A stretch of 64,000 nt of DNA from Acinetobacter gandensis (GCF_001678755.1 NZ_LZDS01000023.1:186001-250000); one strand, 5' to 3'. Shown: positions 16,852 to 26,955, numbered from the stretch's first letter. Notes: a model not told the origin generated them from the sequence alone. Made by a program: numbers and translations.

Positions 16852-19149
16852 ATGTCGAACATGCAGCTGGATACGTTAAGACGCATAGTCCAAGAGATTA
16901 ATGCGTCAGCCAGTTTGCATGAATCATTAGACATTATGGTCAACCAAGTGGCAGAAGCCATGCATGTTGACGTTTGCTCCATTTATCTGCTTGACGAACG
17001 TAATCATCGTTATTTACTGATGGCCTCAAAGGGTTTAAACCCTGAGGCTGTAGGTCATGTTTCATTACACACCAGTGAGGGTCTGGTGGGTTTGGTGGGA
17101 CAACGTGAAGAAATCGTCAACCTAGACAACGCACCGAAGCATGAACGCTTCATGTACTTACCGGAAACTGGCGAGGAAATTTATAATTCCTTCCTTGGTG
17201 TACCTGTCATGTACCGCCGAAAAGTAATGGGCGTATTGGTGGTTCAAAACAAAGAACCTCAAGACTTCTCTGAAGCAGCAGAATCTTTCCTTGTTACGCT
17301 TTGTGCACAACTCTCAGGGGTAATTGCCCATGCACATGCTGTAGGCAATATTGAAGTATTCCGTAAACCAAATAATCTGCCAGCATATAAAACCTTTCAA
17401 GGTATATCAGGTTCAGGTGGTATCGCACTGGGTCGCGCCGTAATCCTCTATCCTCCAGCCGATTTAGCCTCAGTACCAGACCGCGAAGCCGATGACATTA
17501 GTGAGGAATTAGAATTACTTGATAATGCCATCGATTCGGTGCGTCAAGAAATTCAGTCGCTTGATGACAAAATGCAAGATGCCTTGATGGCTGAAGAACG
17601 TGCACTATTTAGCGTGTTCTTACGTATGTTGGATGAAAATGCCCTCCCCGCTGAAATTAAAAACGAAATTCGCGACGGTCACTGGGCACAAGGTGCTGTT
17701 CGCATTGTCATTGATAAGCACATCGCACTGTTCGCACAGATGGAAGATGACTACTTACGTGAACGCGTTTCCGACTTAAAAGACCTTGGTCGTCGTATTT
17801 TAGCTTTCTTGCAAGAAGCCGATGCGAGCCATCGTGAAATCACAGATGAAAGCATTTTAATTGGCGATGAAATTTCCACGGCAGCTTTGGTTGAACTGCC
17901 AGTCGATAAAATTGCGGCAATTGTCACCACTGAAGGGGCAATGAACTCGCACATGGTCATTGTAGCGCGTGCCCTTGGTATTCCAACGGTTGTTGGTGTA
18001 ACAGAACTTCCAATTAATACCCTTGATGATGTTGAAATGATTGTCGATGCGCATCAAGGCCGTGTATTCATCAATCCACCACGTCGCTTACGTACTCGCT
18101 ATAAAGAAATTCAAAAAGAAGAAGAACAGATTGCTAAAGATTTAAAGCAATATGAAACAAAAGATGCCATTACTCCAGATGGTGTCGCAGTTAAACTGTA
18201 TGTGAATACAGGCCTCATGATTGACGTAGTTCGTGGTGTACAACGTGGTGCCAAAGGTGTCGGACTCTATCGTTCTGAAATTCCGTTTATGCTACGTGAC
18301 CGCTTCCCCGGCGAAGAAGAACAGCGAGCGATTTACCGTCAGCAGCTCAGTCACTTTGCCAATAAACCCGTGGTGATGCGTACTCTCGATATTGGTGCAG
18401 ATAAAGACTTACCTTATTTCTCCATTGAAGAAGAAAACTCAGCACTCGGTTGGCGTGGTATTCGTTTTACCCTTGATCATCCTGAAATTTTTTCTTCGCA
18501 AATCCGTGCAATGCTCAAAGCGAGTATTGGCTTAAATAACTTACATATTTTACTGCCAATGGTGACCAGTGTTAGTGAGGTTGAAGAAGCGTTATACCTC
18601 CTTGAACGCGATTGGGTGGCTGTACAAGAAGAAGAACAAGTCAAAATTACCAAACCTAAAATTGGCATCATGGTCGAAGTGCCAAGTGTACTTTTACAAA
18701 TTGAAGAATTCGCAGAATTAGTCGACTTTTTCTCGGTGGGTTCAAACGATTTAACCCAGTATTTATTGGCGGTTGACCGTAATAATCCACGCGTTGCCAA
18801 CTTATATTCACATTCGCACCCGGCTGTGCTGCGCGCACTGACACGTTTAGTTCAACAGTGCCATGAATACGACAAACCAATCAGCATTTGTGGTGAGATG
18901 GCAGGTGATCCTTTAACCGCTATTCTATTAATGGCAATGGGCTTCAACACCCTATCCATGAGTTCAAGCAATATTTTGAAAGTGCGTAAAGCGATTTGTC
19001 ATGTTCCGATGCCTGATGCTAAGGAACTATTAGAACGCGCGGTGAACATGAGTAATCCACTGATGGTGAAAAGTATGATGGAATATTACTTTAAGACACA
19101 TGGTCTCGGCGATATGGTGAAATCTGCAACACGAATCGTGAGTGCTTAA
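16852..19149 (+). CDS. ptsP: Phosphoenolpyruvate-protein phosphotransferase PtsP (EI-Ntr)
   Basis: First enzyme of the nitrogen-related phosphotransferase relay; takes phosphate from PEP and passes it to NPr. Domains in order: GAF (about 1-165), PTS EI N-terminal/HPr-binding helices (about 180-300), the phospho-histidine domain with AMNSHMVIVARALGIP (His near 368), and the PEP-binding barrel with GWRGIRF, DLTQYLLAVDRNN and the CGEMAG cysteine motif. 765 residues, normal. AAGGAG precedes the start. Confidence 0.97.
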   Translation: MSNMQLDTLRRIVQEINASASLHESLDIMVNQVAEAMHVDVCSIYLLDERNHRYLLMASKGLNPEAVGHVSLHTSEGLVGLVGQREEIVNLDNAPKHERFMYLPETGEEIYNSFLGVPVMYRRKVMGVLVVQNKEPQDFSEAAESFLVTLCAQLSGVIAHAHAVGNIEVFRKPNNLPAYKTFQGISGSGGIALGRAVILYPPADLASVPDREADDISEELELLDNAIDSVRQEIQSLDDKMQDALMAEERALFSVFLRMLDENALPAEIKNEIRDGHWAQGAVRIVIDKHIALFAQMEDDYLRERVSDLKDLGRRILAFLQEADASHREITDESILIGDEISTAALVELPVDKIAAIVTTEGAMNSHMVIVARALGIPTVVGVTELPINTLDDVEMIVDAHQGRVFINPPRRLRTRYKEIQKEEEQIAKDLKQYETKDAITPDGVAVKLYVNTGLMIDVVRGVQRGAKGVGLYRSEIPFMLRDRFPGEEEQRAIYRQQLSHFANKPVVMRTLDIGADKDLPYFSIEEENSALGWRGIRFTLDHPEIFSSQIRAMLKASIGLNNLHILLPMVTSVSEVEEALYLLERDWVAVQEEEQVKITKPKIGIMVEVPSVLLQIEEFAELVDFFSVGSNDLTQYLLAVDRNNPRVANLYSHSHPAVLRALTRLVQQCHEYDKPISICGEMAGDPLTAILLMAMGFNTLSMSSSNILKVRKAICHVPMPDAKELLERAVNMSNPLMVKSMMEYYFKTHGLGDMVKSATRIVSA

Positions 19150-19180
19150 GACCACTCATGTAAAATAATAAAACGAGGTG

Positions 19181-19657
19181 ATGATGGATTTTTTATTTTT
19201 TCTGGCTTTTGTCGCAATTGCCTTTTATATGACAAAGATCCATCCGCAACTCAAACAAAAAATGTTAGAGCTGCAACACGACACACCGATTGAAAAAGCA
19301 TCCTCAACTCGACCCAGACCGGCCCAAGCACAACAAGTCAATACACGTCCAACCAAGCCAACAAAATCCAAAGCTCCGGTCAGCCGCTCTCGTACTCTCC
19401 CCTTACTCGGTATAGAAATTACTGCGTCACAACAGCGCCGCTTAGGTAAAAATGATCCATCGGTACTGGCTGCACAGCACGCCAAACAGCTAAATCAGAC
19501 GCAGCACAGCGACTCAACATGGTTTGAGCAATTGACCAATCAAGTGGAATACGTACTCCAACAACCTAATGACGCCGTAAAACATCAAAGCACAGCGCCC
19601 AAAACTCAACAAAAATCTGCATTCAACAAAATGTTTGAAGACTTATTTTCAAAATAA
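19181..19657 (+). CDS. Single-pass membrane protein, unknown function
   Basis: About 159 residues with one N-terminal hydrophobic helix (LFFLAFVAIAFYM) and a long hydrophilic, Gln/Pro/Thr-rich cytoplasmic or periplasmic tail. GAGG precedes ATG 19181/19184. It follows ptsP by about 31 bases and may be translated from the same mRNA. No domain recognised. Confidence 0.65.
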   Translation: MMDFLFFLAFVAIAFYMTKIHPQLKQKMLELQHDTPIEKASSTRPRPAQAQQVNTRPTKPTKSKAPVSRSRTLPLLGIEITASQQRRLGKNDPSVLAAQHAKQLNQTQHSDSTWFEQLTNQVEYVLQQPNDAVKHQSTAPKTQQKSAFNKMFEDLFSK

Positions 19658-19724
19658 GCGGTGTTTTAAGGCTCTAAATTTCAACTCAAAACCAATGCTC
19701 TAAATCCCGCATGGAACCAACTGA

Positions 19725-20306
19725 ATGAACGTAGGTATCTTATTATTCAACGAAGTTGAAGTCTTAGATTTTGCAGGCCCTTTTGAGGTATTCTCAATTT
19801 GTAGCGGGTCAGATCAGCAAAAATTATTTAATGTCTTTACCCTTTCTGAGCAGCCTGAAATTACGGCACACAATGGTCTACAAGTGAATAGCCATTACAC
19901 CTTAGACACGCCCCCACATCTTGATCTATTGGTCATTCCAGGTGGTCTCGGTGCGGAAACTATCGAGATGTATAACCAGCGGTTACGACAATGGCTGCTG
20001 CAGCGCCATGCACAAACTTAACTAACTTTTTCGATTTGTACTGGTGCATTTATTTTGGCAGAAGCAGGCTTGCTGAATGGTTTAAAAGCCACTACACACT
20101 GGATGGATATCGCACGCTTGAAGCAAGATTATCCGCAAATTGAAGTGCTCAGCGATGTGAAATATGTCGATGAAGGCAAAATCATTACGGCTGCGGGAAT
20201 TTCTTCGGGGATCAATGCATCGCTTTATATTGTGGCCAAATTGCATGGCCTAGAAATTGCAAAGCAAACAGCGAAACGTATGGAATATGATGTGGAATTT
20301 GTTTAA
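19725..20306 (+). pseudogene. DJ-1/PfpI-family (GATase1-like) gene interrupted by one in-frame stop
   Basis: The two parts share one reading frame and together make a complete DJ-1/PfpI-type protein of about 193 residues. The first part runs from MNVGILLFNEVEVLDFAGPF to LLVIPGGLG. A single TAA at 20019-20021 interrupts it. Immediately after comes LTFSICTGAFILAEAGLL, which carries the nucleophile cysteine, and then the usual THWMDIARLKQ ... AAGISSGI. Either this is a recent nonsense mutation that removes the catalytic elbow, or a sequence error. Function of the intact family here unknown (isonitrile-hydratase-like or regulatory domains are related). Confidence 0.8.
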
Positions 20307-20328
20307 ATAGATGTAGAAGCCGAATCAT

Positions 20329-20529
20329 TTAGTAGACTAAAAACTGAGAAAATACACTGAAATAAAAAGGGAGATAATCATTCGAATATCCCCCTTTTTT
20401 GTGCTTTGCATAGCCGCGTTTTGCATTTTTCTTTCGATCTACAAAAGTTTGGCTTTTGTTAAAATCGTTCATGTGTTTTGCCACAAAGTTGCGAACTTCA
20501 ACTTCAGGCAGGACTTTTTTCTTTGCCAT
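20329..20529 (-). CDS. Small basic protein with terminator inside its coding region (candidate ribosome-rescue-type gene)
   Basis: 66 residues from ATG 20529 (MAKKKVLPEVEV), chosen because AAGGTG lies at better spacing than for ATG 20535. It is strongly basic in the centre (DRKKNAKRGYAKHKKGG) with a hydrophobic tail (LPFYFSVFSQFLVY). It resembles a widespread proteobacterial family of tiny KH/RG-rich proteins (I believe DUF7230-like; not certain). A 13-bp stem with a U run lies inside codons for the tail, before the TAA at 20329, so most transcripts should lack a stop codon. That layout is known for ArfA and BrfA mRNAs. Function is inference only. Confidence 0.65.
   Translation of the reverse strand: MAKKKVLPEVEVRNFVAKHMNDFNKSQTFVDRKKNAKRGYAKHKKGGYSNDYLPFYFSVFSQFLVY
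20363..20401 (-). terminator. Intrinsic terminator located within the coding sequence of the small basic gene
   Basis: On the minus strand AAAAAGGGGGATA pairs with TATCTCCCTTTTT (13 pairs, one G-T wobble) around a 10-base loop, followed by TTTTTATTT. It also works on the plus strand (CCCCCTTTTTT) for the DJ-1-like gene. Confidence 0.8.
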
Positions 20530-20668
20530 TTGCATTCACCTTTTTGCCTATACAGCACCCTCGTGCTGTAGTGCATATATTGGTCTATTTTTAGATTTTT
20601 TCAAGCACTTTCCTATGGCTTTTTGATACAGCATAGTTAGCCGCAAATCCATAAAAACTTTGCTTTTC

Positions 20669-20700
20669 CACATTTCCCCCCTCTCCCACAGGGAGAGGGA
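20669..20700. repeat. Short palindromic spacer sequence
   Basis: CCCTCTCCCACAGGGAGAGGG forms a tight hairpin at about 20678-20698, just past the aidB stop. It resembles dispersed intergenic palindromes, and the 5322-5455 element has the same CCTCC/GGAGG style. Confidence 0.35.
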
Positions 20701-20707
20701 ATCCATT

Positions 20708-22381
20708 TTAAGATGCGAAAGCCCGTTCCAATAAACGCTCTACATCAACCATTTTAACATCCAGCATCCCTACTACTTGCCCATGTTTAGCGCTATAACG
20801 GCTTTGAATAAAACCTGCTGCCACATAGTCAGGTGCATATCTTTTTAATAATACCGCTTGTGCCAAGACCGTTAAGCGACTGACCAAACTGCGCCCCATA
20901 AATTGTAAATCTTCAGGTGACTGATGAAATGATTTAAACAAGTCTTGTAACTCGGTTTGCAGAGTTGCATCTGTATTTGCTGTGGCGGCTAAATCTTTAA
21001 ATAATACTTCGATGGACTCAGCATCACGTGCAACTGCACGCAGCACATCCAGACACATAACATTGCCTGAACCTTCCCAAATGGTATTCACAGGTGCTTC
21101 TTTAAAAATGCGCGCCATGATGCCGTTATCTACATAACCATTACCGCCAAAGACTTCCATCATTTCACCGCTAAGCTCTACTGTACGCTTACAAATCCAG
21201 AACTTAGCCGCTGGGGTCATAATACGCTTCCATGCCACAGACAAAGCATCATCGGATTCATAACACTGCGCCAAATGAAAACTGAGCTGAGTGGCTGCTT
21301 CACTTTCTAAAGCTAAATCTGCCAAAACTGCACGCATCAATGGTTGCTCAATCAATAATTTACCGAAGGCTTTTCGCTGACGCGTATAAGCAATGCTCTG
21401 CACTAGGGCTTGGCGTAGCATGGCACTTGAACCGACTGAACAGGTTAAACGTGTATAATTGGCCATTTCAATAATAGTCGGTATCCCACGCCCTGCTTCG
21501 CCAATCATGATACCCCACGCATTTTTAAATTCGACTTCTGAACTTGAGTTGCTACGGTTACCGACTTTTTCTTTTAAGCGTTGCACCTGAATTTGATTTT
21601 TGCTGCCATCTTCCAACCAACGCGGCACAAAAAAGCAGGCTAAACCGTCTTGCTCGGTTTTTGCCACCACCAAATGCGCATCACACATCGGCGCAGAGAA
21701 AAACCATTTGTGCCCTGTGAGTAAATAAGCTTGGCCTCGACCTGTTTCTGCAATAGGTGCAGCAAGGGTTTCATTGGCACGCACATCCGATCCACCCTGT
21801 TTTTCGGTCATGCCCATACCGAGCCAAATCGACTTTTTCTGTGCAATTGGGACATCACGCTCATCATATTCGGTGGATAAAAGCTTCTCACCTATTTTTG
21901 CCCAAAGTTCAGGTTCACGTTGTATGAGTGGAATGCTACCCAGCGTCATCGAATTTGGGCATAAGTTGCCACACTCGACCTGCCCCGCTAGATAAAAACG
22001 CGCTGCCCATTCAACCCATTTACTTTTAGAATTCGGCTGATTGAAAGGATGTGCATGGGTATCAAACTGGCGGTTTAGACTCATCCATTTATGCCATGCG
22101 GGATGAAATACAATGTAGTCTTTCCGGCGTCCACGCGCATCGAAGGATTGTAAAATTGGAGTGTGGCGATTTGCGAGATCTGCATATTCATAATATTCAC
22201 TAGAACCTACAGCTTTGCCCATTTCGCACAATGTCGCCTGATCATGACTGCCATAACGTTTTAATATTTCGTGTAAAACCGTATCACTGGAAAATAGATT
22301 ATAGTTTTCCAATTCATCAAATTGATTCGTAATTTGATGGGTCATCCATGCCTGATCGAATGTCGGATTTGATGTCTGCAT
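20708..22381 (-). CDS. aidB: AidB-like acyl-CoA dehydrogenase
   Basis: Flavoprotein of the acyl-CoA dehydrogenase superfamily; E. coli AidB is an adaptive-response (alkylation) protein whose substrate is unresolved. 557 residues. Key segments shared with AidB: GMGMTEKQGGSDV (FAD/substrate motif), LTGHKWFFSAPMCDAHLVVA, LKEKVGNRSNSSSEVEF and PVNTIWEGSGNVMCLDVLR. A TetR regulator lies divergently 92 bases away and probably controls it. No Ada-type box was identified. Confidence 0.9.
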   Translation of the reverse strand: MQTSNPTFDQAWMTHQITNQFDELENYNLFSSDTVLHEILKRYGSHDQATLCEMGKAVGSSEYYEYADLANRHTPILQSFDARGRRKDYIVFHPAWHKWMSLNRQFDTHAHPFNQPNSKSKWVEWAARFYLAGQVECGNLCPNSMTLGSIPLIQREPELWAKIGEKLLSTEYDERDVPIAQKKSIWLGMGMTEKQGGSDVRANETLAAPIAETGRGQAYLLTGHKWFFSAPMCDAHLVVAKTEQDGLACFFVPRWLEDGSKNQIQVQRLKEKVGNRSNSSSEVEFKNAWGIMIGEAGRGIPTIIEMANYTRLTCSVGSSAMLRQALVQSIAYTRQRKAFGKLLIEQPLMRAVLADLALESEAATQLSFHLAQCYESDDALSVAWKRIMTPAAKFWICKRTVELSGEMMEVFGGNGYVDNGIMARIFKEAPVNTIWEGSGNVMCLDVLRAVARDAESIEVLFKDLAATANTDATLQTELQDLFKSFHQSPEDLQFMGRSLVSRLTVLAQAVLLKRYAPDYVAAGFIQSRYSAKHGQVVGMLDVKMVDVERLLERAFAS

Positions 22382-22473
22382 TGTTTATATTTCCTGCTTG
22401 TTCTTATCTCCATTTCATTTCAGTATAGACAATTATTTACTGCTATATGTTCGGCTTTTCTTGGCCTTTCTTT

Positions 22474-23079
22474 ATGAAACATTCTGAGATAAACGTACGA
22501 CGTAAGCCTCGTCAATCACGCGCCAAGCTCACGCAAGAGGCATTGCAAGAAAGTTTTGTTCGGCTTTTGCATGAACGGCCTGCCGACAAAATTACCATTC
22601 GTGAAATTACTGATCTCGCAGGTGTCGGTTTAGGCACCTTTTATGAGTATTTTTCAAAAAAAGAAGATTTGATTGCGCTGACTATTCATTTACATGTGAA
22701 ACACAATGCCGAACAGATGAAAACTTATGCACAATCGCTGATGAAGTTATCCACAAATTTGGACTTATCTGCTTATGTTCAGCACATGATTCATTTTCAA
22801 ATTAAGCAAGTTAAAGCACAGCAATTTTTATGGGCACAGGTATTTTTGTTAGAACGACAGATTTCTAGTATTGAAATCTATCAAAAAAGCTATGCCATGA
22901 TGGTAGAGATGTGGCGCACGATTTTGACACATTTTAAAGCTGAAATTGCGCTTGATCGGCTGGCGTTGAATTTTCAGCGAGTGTGTTACGGATTTATTTC
23001 GCAGAGCTTGTTAGTAACCCCTGAGTTTGCGAAATGGCATGATTTAGAGCGAGATATAATTCATATGTTGCGCGATTAG
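22474..23079 (+). CDS. TetR-family transcriptional regulator
   Basis: Helix-turn-helix at about residues 15-60 (KLTQEALQESFVRLL ... VGLGTFYEYFSKKEDLI), followed by an all-helical ligand domain. About 201 residues from ATG 22474; ATG 22447 would add a hydrophobic extension that does not belong to the family. Divergent from aidB, which is the likely target. A terminator follows. Confidence 0.87.
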   Translation: MKHSEINVRRKPRQSRAKLTQEALQESFVRLLHERPADKITIREITDLAGVGLGTFYEYFSKKEDLIALTIHLHVKHNAEQMKTYAQSLMKLSTNLDLSAYVQHMIHFQIKQVKAQQFLWAQVFLLERQISSIEIYQKSYAMMVEMWRTILTHFKAEIALDRLALNFQRVCYGFISQSLLVTPEFAKWHDLERDIIHMLRD

Positions 23080-23144
23080 ACCTCACGGACAAGTTGCTGA
23101 CGTTTCAAATGCATTGGTTAATAAAATAAAGTCATGTTATTTAT

Positions 23145-23174
23145 AAAAAAACCGGCTCTTAAACCGGTTTTTTT
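23145..23174 (+). terminator. Intrinsic terminator after the TetR gene
   Basis: AAACCGG and CCGGTTT arms with flanking A and T runs; probably works in both directions. Confidence 0.85.
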
Positions 23175-23233
23175 AGATATTTAGGAAATTTATTTTTACG
23201 GCAGAAGAAAATCATTCATCACTTTGCTTATCC

Positions 23234-23271
23234 GGCAATAAAAGTGCTTTAGAAGTTAAGCTTTTATTGCC
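23234..23271. repeat. Perfect 11-bp inverted repeat between convergent genes
   Basis: GGCAATAAAAG (23234-23244) and CTTTTATTGCC (23261-23271) with a 16-base loop. It lies just beyond the lipase stop codon and may add to termination on the minus strand. Confidence 0.45.
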
Positions 23272-23283
23272 AGCTAACTTATC

Positions 23284-24510
23284 TCATTTACACGCCTTTG
23301 CAATGCTGCCGTGTTCTAAGCTCTTTAAAAACTCAGCCGTATATTTCGGGCTATGGCGTAATGCATCTCGATGATCGCCATTTGGGATCGCATGATAGAC
23401 CGCTGGCAATTTTTGTTTGCACACTTGCTGGTAATAACTTTGTGTATCGCGATGATCGACCAAATGGTCTGCTGTACCCTGAACAAACATCAATGGTACG
23501 GTTGGCTTCATATATTCAATCGACTGTCGTTTTAAGTAGCTTAATAAAGGCTTTAAGTCTGCATCTTTTTTAAAGATTGGCTGAGGTGCTTGTTCTAACT
23601 CAGTTTGTAGTTCTGACAAACAGCGTTTACGGGCCTGATTTAGTAAAGACTGCATATCTGGACTAACCAGTTGATCTACATTGATCGATGGATCTGCTGC
23701 GGCTGCTCCCAACAACACGATTGGGAAAAATGCCGCTACATTGGTATCTGGATTTGGATTGGTTTGTACGTATTCAGCAATGCCTTCATATTGATAACCA
23801 CCCGGTGCCAAGGCGATTGCAGCTTTAAGATTCAATTCAGGCGCATCTTTTTGCCCCTGAGCTGCAACCGCAATAGCAGCTGCACCACCTTGACTATGCC
23901 CCATCACCACCCAATCTTTACTAAACTGCTTCGGCTTCCAAGAATGCAATGCACGCACAGAATCCACCACATTATAAACTTGACTGGCTGCATTCATATA
24001 AGGATGCATCCCCGGTGTACCCAGTCCTTGATAATCTGTTGCAATCACCGCATAGCCACGCATCAACCAACTGTCGAGTGCACCATCAATGACTTCTTGC
24101 AAACTATGCACAGGCCCACCTGCATAATCACTTGATGGAGCACATGTATCAGCCACACCAGTCGTGCCATGTGCCCATGCCAATACGGGCCAGCCTTGTT
24201 TAGGTGCTTGTCCTTTAGGTAGTAAAATATAACCCGAAGTCACAATGGGTTCGCCATTAACCCCTCGACTACGATACGTGATCACATAACGTTGCCCAGC
24301 ATGTTGATATGATGTAGGAATCGACTCAAGTTGCAGTGATAACATCGAACCTGGCAACAATGCTGCAATATTGTTTTGAGTTTGAGAAATATTAGCTTTA
24401 GGCATCACTGTATCTGCCGCATATAATTCAGTTGCACTTAAGCCAACAATTGAGCCAGCAATGACTAAGGCGCTGGAGAACTTTGATAAATGTTTTCTTT
24501 GATTCAACAT
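23284..24510 (-). CDS. Secreted alpha/beta hydrolase (secretory lipase family)
   Basis: About 408 residues. A signal peptide ends near LYAAD. The catalytic serine is in GHSQGG, preceded by WAHGTTGVADTCAPS, an oxyanion region typical of secretory (LIP-type) lipases. The acid is probably in QGTADHLVDH and the histidine in NGDHRDALR. Start ATG 24510 has AGAGG six bases upstream; the longer frame to 24531 has none. Four or more cysteines (TCAPS, RKRC, VCKQ, KACK) suggest disulfides. Predicted periplasmic or extracellular esterase; substrate unknown. Monocistronic. Confidence 0.87.
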   Translation of the reverse strand: MLNQRKHLSKFSSALVIAGSIVGLSATELYAADTVMPKANISQTQNNIAALLPGSMLSLQLESIPTSYQHAGQRYVITYRSRGVNGEPIVTSGYILLPKGQAPKQGWPVLAWAHGTTGVADTCAPSSDYAGGPVHSLQEVIDGALDSWLMRGYAVIATDYQGLGTPGMHPYMNAASQVYNVVDSVRALHSWKPKQFSKDWVVMGHSQGGAAAIAVAAQGQKDAPELNLKAAIALAPGGYQYEGIAEYVQTNPNPDTNVAAFFPIVLLGAAAADPSINVDQLVSPDMQSLLNQARKRCLSELQTELEQAPQPIFKKDADLKPLLSYLKRQSIEYMKPTVPLMFVQGTADHLVDHRDTQSYYQQVCKQKLPAVYHAIPNGDHRDALRHSPKYTAEFLKSLEHGSIAKACK

Positions 24511-25390
24511 AATAAACCTCTGAACGTTCATTCAAGTTACACGTTGTTTATCTAAAAATAAGAAACTCATAATCACTGTTTATTTAATTCTTGTCTTACA
24601 GCTACATATCGATTTTTTACAAACTATAAATGGTGCTTTCAACCCTCTTTTCAATTAGCCCACTTTTTCAATTCCGCTTAGCCCTAATTAAAGGCTTTTT
24701 ATAAAAAGTCCAGCTTAGTACATAAAATCGTTTTATGTATTTCGTAAAAGTTAAAGATAGCTGTACCAACTGGCATCAATCCATAAAAATTTATTTACAT
24801 TTTTTTAAACGACGTAATCCACTTGCCAATATTTCTTCAGCTGTATTTTCAGCTTATTTAAGTATTAAATAGTGTCTTTAATGTTGAAAAACGCTCCAAT
24901 ATTAATAGCTCAAAAATGTCTTTCATTAACTAGAATCAGCTAAAAAAACCTATATTAAGACTAAAATCCATAATAAAAATATGGATTTAATTAGTTCGTC
25001 CTCTTCTACCTATCATAGCAACATATTTGAGTTTAATTCATCGATAAAATATTAAAACAAAATATATAAACAAATAATTTAAATTCAACAACTTGATTCA
25101 TCGAATTAACCATTTATTCAAAACTATTTTTCCATTTGTCAAAAGCCACAGAAAGCTTTAGAGTCAATAAGTAAATAAAGATTTTTAAGCTTTTAACGGC
25201 TACAGTTTTATGACTTCTCTTCGATTGATTGCTGCTTGAAAAATTTTAGAATGAGAGAAAAACTGTTGTCACATTGTCACTTTAAAATGAATTAACAAAA
25301 CGGTTAATGTCATGTGCTGTTGAGCGTGTTATCAATTGAAAAGTTATAGCTCCCAACTTTAATACATGATCATAATAATGGAGATACTCA
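24511..25390. other. Long AT-rich gene-free spacer upstream of catalase
   Basis: About 880 bases without a credible reading frame, markedly AT-rich. It holds the promoters of the divergent lipase and catalase genes. I could not identify an OxyR site or an RNA gene by eye. Confidence 0.5.
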
Positions 25391-26911
25391 ATGAGCGACG
25401 ACGTTAAAAAATGTCCTGTCACCCACCTAACAACTGATGCTGGTGCTCCTGTTGTAGACAACCAGAACAGTATGACGGCAGGTGCACGTGGTCCTTTACT
25501 TGCCCAAGATTTATGGCTTAATGAAAAACTCGGTAATTTCGTTCGTGAAGTAATTCCAGAGCGTCGTATGCATGCTAAAGGTTCTGGTGCTTTCGGTACG
25601 TTTACCGTGACTAACGATATTACCCAATATACCCGCGCTAAAATTTTCTCAGAAGTTGGTAAAAAAACTGAACTTTTTGCTCGTTTCTCTACCGTAGCGG
25701 GTGAGCGTGGTGCTGCAGATGCAGAACGCGATATTCGTGGTTTTGCCCTTAAATTCTATACTGAAGAAGGTAACTGGGATTTAGTTGGTAATAATACGCC
25801 TGTCTTCTTCCTACGTGATGCACGTAAATTCCCTGACTTAAATAAAGCAGTGAAACGTGATCCAAAAACCAATAAGCGTAGTGCAACAAATAACTGGGAT
25901 TTCTGGACTTTACTTCCTGAAGCTCTACACCAAGTTACGATTGTGATGTCTGACCGCGGTATTCCAGATGGTTACCGTCATATGCATGGTTTTGGTAGCC
26001 ATACCTTCAGTTTTATTAATGCCAATAATGAACGCTTCTGGGTTAAATTCCACATGCGCACTCAACAAGGCATTAAAAATTTAACCGATGCTGAAGCTGA
26101 AGCGATTATTGCCAAAGACCGTGAAAGCTCACAAACAGACTTGTTCGATGCAATTGAACGCGGCGATTTCCCGAAATGGAAAATGTACGTTCAAATCATG
26201 CCTGAACTTGATGCAGAAAAAGTACCTTATCACCCATTCGATTTAACCAAAGTATGGCCTAAAGGTGACTATCCATTGGTTGAAGTGGGTGAATTCGAAC
26301 TCAACCGTAACCCTGAAAACTATTTCCACGATGTAGAACAAGCCGCGTTTGCACCAAGCAACTTGGTTCCAGGCATTAGTTTCTCACCTGACCGCATGCT
26401 GCAAGCGCGTTTATTCAACTATGCGGATGCTGCACGTTACCGTGTGGGTGTAAACCATTACCAAATTCCTGTGAATGCACCACGTTGTCCTGTTCACTCG
26501 AACCGTCGTGATGGTCAAGGCCGTATGGATGGTAACTATGGTGCAACACCGCATTATGAACCAAATAGCTTCAGCCAATGGCAAGAGCAACCACAATACA
26601 AAGAACCACCATTGAAAATTACTGGTGATGCTGATTTGTGGGATTACCGCGAAGATGACAGCGACTATTTCAGTCAACCACGTGCATTATTCAACTTAAT
26701 GAATGATGAACAAAAACAAGCATTGTTTAATAACACTGCTGGTGCAATGGGCGATGCACTCGACTTCATCAAATACCGTCATATCCGTAACTGCTACGCA
26801 TGTGAACCGGCTTATGGTGAAGGTGTTGCGAAAGCATTAGGCTTAACCGTAGCGGATGCGCAAGCTGCTCGTGCAACTGATCCAGCTCAAGGCAACCCAG
26901 GCCTACTTTAA
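25391..26911 (+). CDS. katA: Catalase (small-subunit, haem b type)
   Basis: Disproportionates hydrogen peroxide. The distal histidine lies in [13 protein letters not shown], the distal Asn region in [11 protein letters not shown], and the proximal haem-ligand tyrosine in [14 protein letters not shown]. 506 residues matches clade 3 catalases; there is no signal peptide and no C-terminal flavodoxin-like domain, so it is not a KatE-type large catalase. GGAG stands at ideal spacing. A long spacer upstream and a strong terminator make it monocistronic. The exact symbol is a family-level guess. Confidence 0.95.
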   Translation: MSDDVKKCPVTHLTTDAGAPVVDNQNSMTAGARGPLLAQDLWLNEKLGNFVREVIPERRMHAKGSGAFGTFTVTNDITQYTRAKIFSEVGKKTELFARFSTVAGERGAADAERDIRGFALKFYTEEGNWDLVGNNTPVFFLRDARKFPDLNKAVKRDPKTNKRSATNNWDFWTLLPEALHQVTIVMSDRGIPDGYRHMHGFGSHTFSFINANNERFWVKFHMRTQQGIKNLTDAEAEAIIAKDRESSQTDLFDAIERGDFPKWKMYVQIMPELDAEKVPYHPFDLTKVWPKGDYPLVEVGEFELNRNPENYFHDVEQAAFAPSNLVPGISFSPDRMLQARLFNYADAARYRVGVNHYQIPVNAPRCPVHSNRRDGQGRMDGNYGATPHYEPNSFSQWQEQPQYKEPPLKITGDADLWDYREDDSDYFSQPRALFNLMNDEQKQALFNNTAGAMGDALDFIKYRHIRNCYACEPAYGEGVAKALGLTVADAQAARATDPAQGNPGLL

Positions 26912-26927
26912 TGCTTTAAATAAATAT

Positions 26928-26955
26928 AAAAAACCACCTTTCGAGGTGGTTTTTT
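26928..26955 (+). terminator. Intrinsic terminator after catalase
   Basis: AAAAAACCACCT and AGGTGGTTTTTT arms around TTCG. Confidence 0.92.

Noticed and set aside
19725..20306. Programmed stop-codon readthrough in the DJ-1-like gene
   Set aside because: No known bacterial readthrough signal accompanies the TAA; a mutation or sequence error is simpler.
23671..24135. Plus-strand open frame of 154 codons opposite the lipase gene
   Set aside because: Lies wholly antisense to a clear coding sequence, with His/Cys/Ile-rich nonsense composition.
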